From: Tieghemostelium lacteum
Lineage: Eukaryota; Evosea; Eumycetozoa; Dictyosteliales; Raperosteliaceae
Length of the DNA: 64,000 nt
Assembly: GCA_001606155.1 (NCBI GenBank)
Contig: LODT01000031.1
Span: forward strand, 558,001 to 622,000
Direction: 5' to 3'
Positions 1 through 9,473 of the stretch are shown in pieces; position 1 is the stretch's first letter, and each line of letters begins with the position of its first letter. The position numbers and the translations under genes were made by a program. The notes under the pieces are model-generated. The model was given only the letters and a program-made list of their open reading frames with translations, was not told the DNA's origin and did no database searches.

Positions 1-383
1 GGATTAAAGAATTACAGACCTGTTTTAGCAGAGTCTCAACCACCTTGTATACCATTTATGTATGTACTCTACCATTCATTTAAAGATTATATCAAATTCT
101 AATATTTTTTATCATTATTAGTGGCATTGTATTATCTGATTTAGTTTTTATTGAAGAAGGTAATACTCAACTGGATGAAACTAGAATTAATTATAAGAAA
201 TTGGAATATATTTACAATTCAGTTGCAACAGTTCAGAAATATTCAATTGTACCTTATCAATTTAAACCTGTACAAACTATTCAAAAATTCTTTTTAGACT
301 ATAAGGTTACAAATGACAAAGAGTTACATGAACTTTCATTAAAATGTGAGCCAAGAGGTGCAACCAGAACAATGATTGAATAA
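1..383 (+). CDS. RasGEF (Cdc25-type) domain, C-terminal end of a gene
   Basis: This is the 3' end of a gene that begins left of the window. Exons 1-59 and 122-383 are joined across a GTATGT...TTAG intron of 62 bases. The product reads NYRPVLAESQPPCIPFIG, then IVLSDLVFIEEGN and a final helix-rich stretch. This matches the conserved end of the Cdc25 homology domain (NYR, PCVPFLG, LTDL.F..EGN) of Ras guanine-nucleotide exchange factors, which load GTP on Ras at the membrane. The protein ends 39 residues after QKFFLDY without a further domain, as in many dictyostelid RasGEFs that carry the catalytic domain last. The REM domain and any N-terminal modules lie outside the window, so the paralogue cannot be named. 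Confidence 0.85.
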
Positions 384-659
384 ACATATATATAAATAAA
401 GACAAACAATTGCTTGCTTATCGTCACTATTAAGATTCTTAATTTCATATGCCTGTAAATCTTGAACTTCCTCATTAATAATAACACCTTGATTATCATC
501 TAGAGAATTCATATTATTACCACTATTAAATAAAATTTATTGTTTACAGTCATGTTTGGTTGATGGTTGAAATTCAATTTTCTTATTCATTATTGACTCA
601 TCTTCATATCTGTAGCCGTAACGATAGTATCTATCATTACTCTCACACCTCAGACCATC
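384..659 (-). other. possible short gene or gene remnant antisense to the RasGEF 3' end
   Basis: This gap of about 400 bases holds minus-strand sequence that looks like coding. An open stretch of about 659-548, rich in Arg and Tyr (RYYRYGYRYEDES), can splice through a GTAAAC donor at 547 and an acceptor at about 500. The joined frame reads DNQGVIINEEVQDLQAYEIK and runs on into the antisense of the RasGEF end. An ATG in frame lies at 590. No family is recognised, and the open stretch is closed upstream by a stop. It may be a decayed gene or chance; the rest of the gap shows nothing. Confidence 0.2.
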
Positions 660-790
660 TCAGATCACATCATATATCTATTATTCCGATCTCAACCCTG
701 TTATTCGTATTCATAAAATAAAGACTATCATAATACATATTCATCTTAGTTATACAAACATCGTTTAGTCTTTATATTTATCCAATACGT

Positions 791-3244
791 TTACAATATC
801 CATTCATCTTCTTCATCTTCTTCTTCATCTTCTTCATCATCTTCATCATCTTCATCTTCATCATCATCTTCATCTTCTTCATCTTCATCATCATCTTCTT
901 CTTTTTCTTCATTACCTCGTAAGGTTATAGGCAAATTGGAGTCATCAGATTCATCAGATTCATCAGATTCATCAGATTCATCAGATTCATCAGATTCATC
1001 AGATTCATCAGATTCATCATATTCATCAGAATCATCATATTCATCAGAATCATTATATTCATCAGAGTCATCAACATAATAATGGTCACTTGTATCGTCA
1101 TCATCATGTATACCACCACATTTTGGGCATCTATTTTGTTGAGATTTCTTAAAATGACTTAACCAAAATTGTTTGAAAAGGAATCTTTCTCTAAAATCAT
1201 CATCAAAATCATCATCATCTTCATCATCATTATATTCATCATCATAATCACTATAACTATAGCCTTCAGATGAATCATCACTATAATGGTTATCACCCAT
1301 TTCTAGATTCTCTTTGGTAACTATATAGTTATCAATAGAAATTATCATAGCTCTGTTTGGTTTATCCAAATACTTTTGTACCAATGATTTAATTTCCTTA
1401 TCACGACGAGCATCATTCATTCTGTATCCAATCAACAACTGAAGTGTATCATTTAGCAACAAAGCTTCAAAAAGTACAACACCTAGTAAGTTGGTATTGT
1501 ATCCACGTATATCCAGTGTTTTCAATACTTTGTTTTCTTTAATCAATCTGACTATTTCTTTTGATTCAATCATGTAGGCATGTGGAATACTTAAGTGTGT
1601 AATGGTTTGATTTTTAACCATCTCAGCACACAAAAACTCAGTAAGACCTTCTTCAGCCAAAGTGCCAGAGAATATCAATGTATGCAATTTAGGCATTTTA
1701 GTAAGGAGATTAGTTATCAAATCTCTTGACATTAAATCATGTAATCTTCTGAATTTCAATACCTGTAGTACATTATTACCATTGAATACTGATGAAAAAT
1801 AATTGGCACAAATGATGGGAATTTTATCCTGTTCATGATAAGCTTTAATGTGAAGACATACCAATGTTCTGTTTTCCTGGAGAGCTTTAACAAACTTTTT
1901 CATTTCCACGTCTGAATCATAGGTTTCAATTTTTCTGAAATTGGGACAATCCTTATCAATTGCAGGCTGAAAACTAAATGCAGTTGATAGTCTTTTCAGA
2001 GTTTTTGATTTGATAACCTCTGTGAGAGATGGTAATAGAAGATATTCAATCTTTAATCTTTCTAACTTTTTAGAGAGGTTAACTACCATACTTTCGTATT
2101 GCTTTATCAATAGCTGAGTTTGGTAATCAATCTCTTCCCATGATGTAGATGTCTTCAAATTAAAATCCTTTAAATTGTTATTACTATCTGCCCAATCACC
2201 CAAAACTTGATATAATAGTTCATCACGTTCTATAATTCCAATATTCAAATGAATTTTTAGTTTTTGAAGTTTTTTACTAGTGATGATCAGACGTAAAAAT
2301 TCATTTAGATCTCTACCTGCGTCAATGAATTTCAACTCTTCTAATGTAGGTGGAAGAGTACTAAGGAATCCCAGAAAGGAATTTGAGTCTAGAAAGTTTA
2401 GTTTCTTTATGGTAGTACTGTTTCCAATGTGACCAGCGATAGTAGCTGCATTGGATTTTACTTTTTGCAATTTAGGGAAAGTACGAATATCCTCCATAAA
2501 ATACATTATTTTAAGGGATTGTATATTCTTTAGTACACAGTACTTTGGTGAGTTTCCAGTCAGAATCTGAGTGAACTTTTTAGCTACCTCCATCCTGTCA
2601 AGATATACTATATCCATATGGTTGAATACCATTTTGGAACAGATATCAAAGAATCTACGATTAATCATTGACAATGGCGTTCTTTTAAATATTTTGTTTC
2701 CATGAAGAATGTATTGTATGCCAATATTCGGGTTTTTAGTGAATTTTGGCATCATATCTATGGTGTGTATTAGAATCTTTGCAATCAGTGCATTAGAAAG
2801 TCCTGCAAACATTCCCATGTTATTTACAGTATAGTGATAGTTTTCCAAATTCAATTGTTCATTACTGACATGAATACTAGATGATAGATTCGATGGAAAA
2901 GTGTAATCATCAACCTTTATGCCATTTATATACATGCATTTGTTTCCATCTATAACAGCAGGTATATGCATATCTTCATTCAGGTAATCTCTTTTTGCTT
3001 TCAAATACTTTTTTATTAATGTACCTGCTGAATTTTCTGATAACAGTTCTCCTAAAGGTGAAACCACATTGTATCTAGCCAAATCACCTCCATTTTCAAA
3101 TCCCTTAATATCCACTTTTACATGCCCATAATAATCAAAGTAGCATGATTTATAGTCCTTTTTTATAACCCCATATTTAATTAAATTCCTTAATGTTTTT
3201 TGTGTTTTTTTAGATGGTGAAGGATTAATGTAGTTGGTGTTCAT
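791..3244 (-). CDS. F-box-like leucine-rich repeat protein with long acidic tail
   Basis: Single-exon gene, 817 residues. A region near residues 155-215 (ALIAKILIHT..., NRRFFDICSKMVF) resembles a divergent F-box followed by a linker. Residues of about 235-640 are irregular leucine-rich repeats (LKNIQSLKIMYFMED, LEELKFIDAGRDL, LHTLIFSGTLAEEG, LKTLDIRGY). After residue 665 the protein turns highly acidic, with a CPKCGG zinc-knuckle-like motif, eight or nine Asp-Glu-Ser triplets encoded by a 9-base tandem repeat, and a pure Asp/Glu run to the C-terminus. Large expanded families of such LRR proteins are typical of dictyostelids. The likely role is as a substrate adaptor or scaffold, but this is inference from the fold only. 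Confidence 0.75.
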   Translation of the reverse strand: MNTNYINPSPSKKTQKTLRNLIKYGVIKKDYKSCYFDYYGHVKVDIKGFENGGDLARYNVVSPLGELLSENSAGTLIKKYLKAKRDYLNEDMHIPAVIDGNKCMYINGIKVDDYTFPSNLSSSIHVSNEQLNLENYHYTVNNMGMFAGLSNALIAKILIHTIDMMPKFTKNPNIGIQYILHGNKIFKRTPLSMINRRFFDICSKMVFNHMDIVYLDRMEVAKKFTQILTGNSPKYCVLKNIQSLKIMYFMEDIRTFPKLQKVKSNAATIAGHIGNSTTIKKLNFLDSNSFLGFLSTLPPTLEELKFIDAGRDLNEFLRLIITSKKLQKLKIHLNIGIIERDELLYQVLGDWADSNNNLKDFNLKTSTSWEEIDYQTQLLIKQYESMVVNLSKKLERLKIEYLLLPSLTEVIKSKTLKRLSTAFSFQPAIDKDCPNFRKIETYDSDVEMKKFVKALQENRTLVCLHIKAYHEQDKIPIICANYFSSVFNGNNVLQVLKFRRLHDLMSRDLITNLLTKMPKLHTLIFSGTLAEEGLTEFLCAEMVKNQTITHLSIPHAYMIESKEIVRLIKENKVLKTLDIRGYNTNLLGVVLFEALLLNDTLQLLIGYRMNDARRDKEIKSLVQKYLDKPNRAMIISIDNYIVTKENLEMGDNHYSDDSSEGYSYSDYDDEYNDDEDDDDFDDDFRERFLFKQFWLSHFKKSQQNRCPKCGGIHDDDDTSDHYYVDDSDEYNDSDEYDDSDEYDESDESDESDESDESDESDESDESDDSNLPITLRGNEEKEEDDDEDEEDEDDDEDEDDEDDEEDEEEDEEDEWIL
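942..1020 (+). repeat. 9-base tandem repeat (TCATCAGAT)n inside the acidic LRR gene
   Basis: About 8.5 near-perfect copies of TCATCAGAT encode repeated Asp-Glu-Ser on the minus strand. The flanks (780-910 and 1021-1070) hold further Asp/Glu codon runs with less regular units. Copy number is likely to vary between strains by slippage without loss of frame. Confidence 0.9.
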
Positions 3245-3323
3245 ATTCCAAAAAAAAATAAAAAATTTAATTTAAACGCCCAAATTTTTAGGGGATATAT
3301 AATTACAAGTGTCTTTTATCATT

Positions 3324-4874
3324 TTATATATTATTGAGATAAAAATAATCATCTGAATGTATTGTGGGTTCAGATAATTTTAAATCTAATTGGCTCCATA
3401 GATTATTTTCAATGTTGTAAACCTCGATAAAAGGTGAACCATTTCTGTAGAGATATAATAAATCAGCGTTATCATCATACTGTAGTATGGAACAATAATT
3501 TGTTTTAGTTGGCTTTTCTAGTGGTGTTGTCTTTTTTGTATTAGGATCATATTTGAAAAATATTGGTTCGTAAACAGATAAAAGATAGAAAACACCCTCT
3601 TTTGGAACATAACATGCACCAGCATGAAAATTCTTAATGTCTGCTAAAATGGCTATATTGACTATAGAGTGATCACGAAGATCCAGTCTATCAATTCTAT
3701 TCAAATGTGAATCTGTGTTATATCCACCAATGATATAGATAAAATCACCATCTAGAGTAAGGGAATGTGTATCGGAGGGTACCAATAACTTAGTTCCCAG
3801 TTCCTGCATTTCTCTAGTTCTGATATTAAATCGAAGTATATTTCCAACTGATGTATGTGCATATCCACCAATGATATAGATATGATCTTTTCCATCGTAG
3901 ATGGATGAATAACAATAGAGACTCTCAGGTTTAGCCACAGAAACTTTAATATTAAATTCCCTTGAAACCCATTCCAAATCCTTTTCTTTTAAATCTAAAA
4001 TATAGGATTTGTTTCTGTAGAACAGATAGATTACTTGGTCTATCATAACTCTCTGAAACAGTAGATAACTACTATTATGTACCGGTGAGAACTGGGCTGT
4101 ATGTGGAATCAGTATATCACAATTACCAGTCTTTAGACAGTATCTCTCCAACCCAGACTTTTGATTGAATCTATATAATACATTTCTCTCAGGTTGAGGT
4201 ATTTCATTGTACATTGGTTTCAATCTAGTACTTCTATATGACTTTAAAGCCAATACAGACATTTGTTTAGAAATCTCTTCAAATTTTGGCAAAAGACTTT
4301 GGTGGTAGTATTTAGAATCTACAAGAGTGTCAGTGGAAATTACAGAGCTAGGTTCCACACCTTTACTTAATGACTTTTTAAACTGTTGATAGAGTTCCAT
4401 TAGTTTCAGTTTATCCATATTACTACTATTAAAAAAACTCTTAATTTGACTGGAATTTTCAAGTTCATTCTCAATCATGGAAATTGTGGTATAATACATT
4501 TCAGAGTTGTCTTCAAAGTATGATTTTAACTCTCTTTTGAGTTCAATCTCTTTAATATGAAGATCATCATGTAGAGTACGGAACTGATTGGTTAATTGTG
4601 ACAATTGACTATCGTAGATCTCTTTAATCTTAGTTTGAAATATCAGGTCATTGGTCTCCTTTTCCAATAGCTTACGTTTCTCCAATTCATCAATCTCCAA
4701 TTGTAGAGCATTGTTAGTAGTCAACAATTTAACTATATCATCTATATCTGTGATTTCATGCCCTTTGTGATCTTTAAAACATTTTCCACACACCAATGTA
4801 AAACAACTTTTACAAAATAAATCACAATCTTTAATGTGAACATTATCTATACATTTATTACCATCCTGTTCCAT
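3324..4874 (-). CDS. B-box zinc finger, coiled-coil and kelch-repeat protein
   Basis: About 516 residues, starting at the Met of MEQDGNKC. The frame is open 34 codons further, to an ATG at 4976, but that stretch is basic and low complexity and is probably not translated. The order is a B-box (Cys and His pairs in DCDLFCKSCFTLVCGKC and DHKGHEI), a coiled coil of about 150 residues (residues of about 45-200), and kelch-like blades in the C-terminal half with two clear YIIGGY motifs followed by aromatic and basic strands. This is the common dictyostelid B-box/kelch architecture, resembling TRIM proteins without a RING. It is presumably a protein-interaction scaffold; no catalytic domain is seen. 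Confidence 0.8.
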   Translation of the reverse strand: MEQDGNKCIDNVHIKDCDLFCKSCFTLVCGKCFKDHKGHEITDIDDIVKLLTTNNALQLEIDELEKRKLLEKETNDLIFQTKIKEIYDSQLSQLTNQFRTLHDDLHIKEIELKRELKSYFEDNSEMYYTTISMIENELENSSQIKSFFNSSNMDKLKLMELYQQFKKSLSKGVEPSSVISTDTLVDSKYYHQSLLPKFEEISKQMSVLALKSYRSTRLKPMYNEIPQPERNVLYRFNQKSGLERYCLKTGNCDILIPHTAQFSPVHNSSYLLFQRVMIDQVIYLFYRNKSYILDLKEKDLEWVSREFNIKVSVAKPESLYCYSSIYDGKDHIYIIGGYAHTSVGNILRFNIRTREMQELGTKLLVPSDTHSLTLDGDFIYIIGGYNTDSHLNRIDRLDLRDHSIVNIAILADIKNFHAGACYVPKEGVFYLLSVYEPIFFKYDPNTKKTTPLEKPTKTNYCSILQYDDNADLLYLYRNGSPFIEVYNIENNLWSQLDLKLSEPTIHSDDYFYLNNI

Positions 4875-5121
4875 TTTACCCCTGACTTTGTAATAAAAAA
4901 AAATTGATTTGATTTTGAGAAATTTCTTTCTTAATTTTAAATTTGATAAATATCTGTGTGATAGGTACAATTCCAATAAATAGTTTAAATTTATATCTAT
5001 GTGATATAGAGATTGTAATACATTGAGTTTTTTTATTTGTTATACACTACATTTAAAGAAAATGGTTAATGAATAAATATTAAATAATGGTGTTTGTAGG
5101 GGAGTACTATTTTAAGTAAAC

Positions 5122-5528
5122 CTATTGAGTGTGTCCCATTGTACCACCGCCACCAGCATATCCAAATAATTTTGGTCCAGCTACTTTATTACTAAATGAC
5201 AAGATGTTAATATCAACTATTATTTAAATATTTTATCACCAGAATGTTAATTTATTAACTTACTAGCATGCTTTACAATAGAGTTCAGTATTTCCATCAA
5301 CCTGTCTCTCACATTGATTTGTTGAATCTAATAGTTTTCTACATCCTGTACAAATAAAACACATCCTATAGTTGTTCATTTTATTGTCAATATCAATATT
5401 AATTGATGATATGATTTTAGAATATATATTTACTTATGATATGGAACTGCACCTGGAGCTTGTTCAGCACTATAAACTGAGCCACCGCATTTTTTACATT
5501 TAATTCCACCGCCAAATTTGGGAGGCAT
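5122..5528 (-). CDS. small single-LIM-domain protein
   Basis: Three exons (5434-5528, 5264-5365, 5122-5191) give an 88-residue protein. One LIM domain fills the centre: CKKC at residues 11-14, then H31-x2-C, FICTGC, and CKAC with a spacing that fits the LIM consensus for two zinc ions. The flanks are Gly-rich: the start is MPPKFGGG and the end is GYAGGGGTMGHTQ. This size and layout match the small LIM/CRP-like proteins of Dictyostelium that bind actin structures. Introns of 68 and 72 bases have GTAAAT and GTAAGT donors. The exon boundaries split codons inside the zinc motif, which supports this splicing. Localisation to the cytoskeleton is inferred from the family. Confidence 0.85.
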
Positions 5529-5827
5529 CTTACTCTATTTTGAAGTTATTAAAAAATAAAAAAAAAGTAATTACTTTAAAAATTTCAAAACCCATTATTT
5601 AACCAAAAAAACAATATTCAAAATAAATAATTTTTAAAAAAATAGGTTAATTGGTATTAGAACTTAAATGATTTCAAATTTACTTGGATTTAGTGTAAAA
5701 TTATACAAAATATTACTCTACTACTAGAGTAATTAGCCGTTTATTGCTAAAGTTTAAATAAATATCCTATATGGGAGTTCTGAGTTTTGGGATAATATAA
5801 TTATCAAAAAGTAATCATATTAAATTA

Positions 5828-6518
5828 CTACTTTCCATAGTTTACTATAATTGATTGAAAATCAGAATATAATTGACTATTATTACTCTGATTAATTTCA
5901 TTGGAAAATTTACTAATTTCATTTGATAAATCAAATAATTGATTTAAAATATTTTCATTGGTTATATTTGATGTTGTCGTTGCTGATGTTGCCATTGTTG
6001 TTGTTTCTGTTTTTGTTAAATCATTTTCTATATTATTTAATATTTGTTCTTCTTCTTCTTCTTCTTTTTGATCTCTTTGTAACTGTTGTTGATGTTGTTT
6101 TAACATTTTAAATTGTACTAATAAGTTTAATATTGACTTTTTAGTTGATAGTTCTAAATTCTTTAATTTTAGTATAGATTCTCTGTCATATTTATGTTTC
6201 ATTACTTCTAAATTTCTATTATACATGTTTTCATATTCTTGTTTTAATCTGTGTTATATAGTTTTAATATTCGTTTGAAAACAGTATAATTTATATTAAC
6301 TAAAGTGTAAAATCATACTTTTCTTGATAAGCTAACAATCTGTCTCTATAATAAGACTCTATAATCATTAGATTTTGTTTTTCAGGGTTCATTAACATCT
6401 CTTTGAACTCTTGTATCTTTAAATTTGTATCCTGACTAAAGTTATCTTCACTGCTACTATTAAAACTAGTAGAACCATCAACAATAGTATTATTCAATCC
6501 ATTCATGATTTGTTGCAA
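5828..6518 (-). CDS. unrecognised coiled-coil protein, about 206 residues
   Basis: Two exons (6319-6518 and 5828-6248) join across a 70-base GTATGA...CAG intron, giving QEKLKQEYENMYNRN at the junction. The N-terminal 35 residues are Ser/Asn-rich. Residues of about 35-130 are a strongly helical coiled coil (FKEMLMNPEKQNLMIIESYY, then Lys/Leu/Gln-rich heptads), followed by a Glu run, a Thr-rich linker and a second short helix (ILNQLFDLSNEISKF). No catalytic or targeting motif is visible and no family is recognised. A small adaptor or tether subunit would fit the shape. The Met at residue 5 is an alternative start. Confidence 0.6.
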
Positions 6519-6817
6519 TGCAATAAATCACTTAGACCAAAAAAAAAAAAAAAATAAAGATAAAAATAACAAAAAAAAACTCTATGATTTTTTCAAAAGG
6601 GTTATTATTAATACATATTTCTCTCTAACACACTTCATTTTCATTTATATTTGAGAACTTCATATTTGTAAAAATTATTCTTATTTAAAATATGACCACG
6701 TTGGATTATTTCCGTGAGAAATTAATAATTTTGTGATTTTTTTTCTTTGAATTAATGAAATTGTTCAGATATTAAAAGTTTAATTTTTTTTTTGATTATT
6801 TTACACATCAATAAGCA

Positions 6818-9382
6818 ATGATACTACAATCAAATAATCCAAGAAATAATTATTATTATAATTATTACCAAAACTTAGGAAGTAAGCTACGATGTGGTAT
6901 GCAATCTGTCGTAGGTGATCAATTTAGATTAAATAGCTTTTCAATTGTTAGTGATATTCAAAATTCAACATTGAAATCAAAATATGTACAAGTATATGAA
7001 AATAATAGTAGTAATCCTGTAGAAGCTTTTTATGAACTACCATTACCTTTGACATCATCTATTTGTGATTTAGAAGTAACATACCAAGACCAAACCTTCA
7101 CAGCTAAAATTAAAGAAAAGCAAAAAGCACAAGAGAAATATGATGATGCGTATGTATTTTAGTGATAATCATGAATTAAATAGTAAGATTCTTACTAATT
7201 GATATTTATGTATAGAATTGCAAGTGGTGGTCAAGGATTTATGATAACTAGAGATGATAATGGTATTTTTAAATTGTCTTTAGGTAATATTGAACCAAAG
7301 ACACCAATTACAGTTACCTTTACAATTATTGGTGAAGTTTATTCACATTTGGAAAGTATCCATTACTTTATTCATAGTGCATCATTCCCAACATCTTATA
7401 AGTTTAAATTCTCATTGTCCATTACAGTGACTTTGAGTACTGGTATTTCAAATATTGAGTCATTGTATAGTGACTATAAAATTAAAGTAGAGAGAACTAG
7501 TAATAATAGCTCAATTATTACATTTAAAAATGATGAATTCTCAGCTACTTATGGAAGAGATTTGGTATTTGTAATTGAACCAAAACAATCAAAGAATATG
7601 GAAACTATGGTGGAATTAGATGAAAAGGAACAAACATTAGCATTGTCAGTAACCTATTATCCACAGTTTTCTAATATTGATCCATTGGATATCAATCAAA
7701 AATCAGAGTATATTTATATATTGGATTGTTCTGGTTCAATGTCTGGAAATTTAATTGAGAGTGCTAAGAACACTCTAAATATTCTAATGAGATCTATACC
7801 AGAAAACTCAAAATTCAATATCTACAGATTTGGTTCAACATTTAAGAAACTCTATGAAACTTCAAAATTGTATAATAATCTGACTCTTCAAGAGGCTACC
7901 AACCTCTTGAATAACACCTCAGCTGATTTAGGTGGTACTGATCTGTTACCATCTGTACGTGATATATTCCAACAACCTTATGATCCAGAGTACCCAAGAC
8001 AGATATTTGTGTTGACTGATGGTGGTGTATCAGATAGAGCATCTCTCATCTCCTTTGTCAGAAATGAGCCTCATGTCAGAATGTTCACTTTTGGTATTGG
8101 TTCTGGTGTTGATATTGATCTTGTAACTGGTCTTTCTCAAGCCTCAAGAGGCCACTATGAATTAATTACTGATATCAATACAATGGAAGCCAAAGTACTT
8201 AAACTCCTTAGAAAAGCTATGGAACCAATGTTGGCTAATATCAAATTACACTGGCCTGAAGGTGTTGAAGTACGTCAAGCTCCAACACTTATCAGACCTA
8301 TTTACGACCAAGAAAGAATGATGCTTTATGGTCTAATTGATTTAAAGAAATCAAGTGGTGTTAAATTTGATGAAACTATTAACCTAAAGATCACAGCTGA
8401 TGGTCCAAAAGGTGATGTATTGACATTTGATCTACCATTACAATTGAATAATGACAATAAGACTTCACAAGATATTCATAAACTCGTTGGTCTAATGTTA
8501 GTAAATGACCTAACTGATCAAGAAAAGAGAAATCCAAAAGTTTCACATAAAGATGAAATTATAAGAATCAGTAAACAAAACAATGTTCTAAGTAAATACA
8601 CTTCTTTATTGATTACTAAAGAGTCAAAAGCAGTAACACAAGAAACAATGACAACTGTAAATGTAAATCAACAGACTAATACCAATAGTAACTATAATAA
8701 TAATAATAATAATTATGATGTTTTAGCTAGAGTAGATCAAGTTAAAATGTTAATGGACCAAAACATTGATATGATGATAAGCAGAGCAAGTTCACTTGAA
8801 AGTTTATGTGAACGTAGTGAAGATTTAAGTTACTCTTCATTGTCATTTAAGAGCAATTCTACCTCCCTTAAAAGTGGATCAAGTATTCTAGGTGGTATTG
8901 TCTCAGGTGTAATGAATATGTTCTCTTCTTCATCACCATCTACTGAAAATAGAAGCAATTTATCTAAAAAGAAGTCAGAAAAACGTTCAGAAACATTTGC
9001 TATGTCTTTACCATCACCATCTTCATCACCATCTTCATCTTCATACTCCTATTCAAGTGTTTCAGAAGAATCAAAACCAAGTAACACTAGTAATAATGGT
9101 CCACTTTTACAAATTCTAAAATCACAAAATGCAGATGGGTCATGGTCAGGTTCAGTTCCAACTGTTACCATTAAAGATGCCCCAGTTGAATTAGCAAACA
9201 ACAAGGATATTTGGATTACATTAGTTGTATTGGCATATCTCAGCAAAGTATTCAGCTCTGAATCTGATAAATGGTCATTAGTTGCTCAAAAAGCTACCAA
9301 ATATGTCAGAAATCAATTAAACAAACTCTCTCTCATTGATTCCTATGATAAATTAGTCCAATCAGCTAAAGACAGTCTTTAA
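6818..9382 (+). CDS. VIT and von Willebrand A domain protein
   Basis: Exons 6818-7149 and 7216-9382 give about 832 residues. The first 150 residues are a VIT domain (CGMQSVVGDQ, FYELPLPLTSSICDLEV, AQEKYDDAIASG). A VWA domain follows at about 275-445 with an intact MIDAS site: D281-C-S-G-S, a Thr in GGTDL and an Asp in LTDGG. Then comes a Ser-rich stretch and a C-terminal helical region, ending in an ITIH/VWA5A-like tail (LLQILKSQNADGSW). There is no signal peptide, so this is a cytosolic VWA5A-type protein rather than a secreted inter-alpha-inhibitor chain. Dictyostelids carry several paralogues. The molecular function is not established; metal-dependent protein binding is expected. Confidence 0.9.
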
Positions 9383-9473
9383 ATGATTTTATCCATCAAA
9401 AAAGGGGAATTATGTGTAGTTGTAAATAAAAATTATAATGTTTTTTTTCAATCAAAACCTTTTTATACTAAAA

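Noticed and set aside
4875-4976. Upstream extension of the B-box/kelch protein to an ATG at 4976
   Set aside because: The extra 34 residues are Lys/Leu/Phe-rich low complexity and the B-box normally starts within a few residues of the N-terminus.
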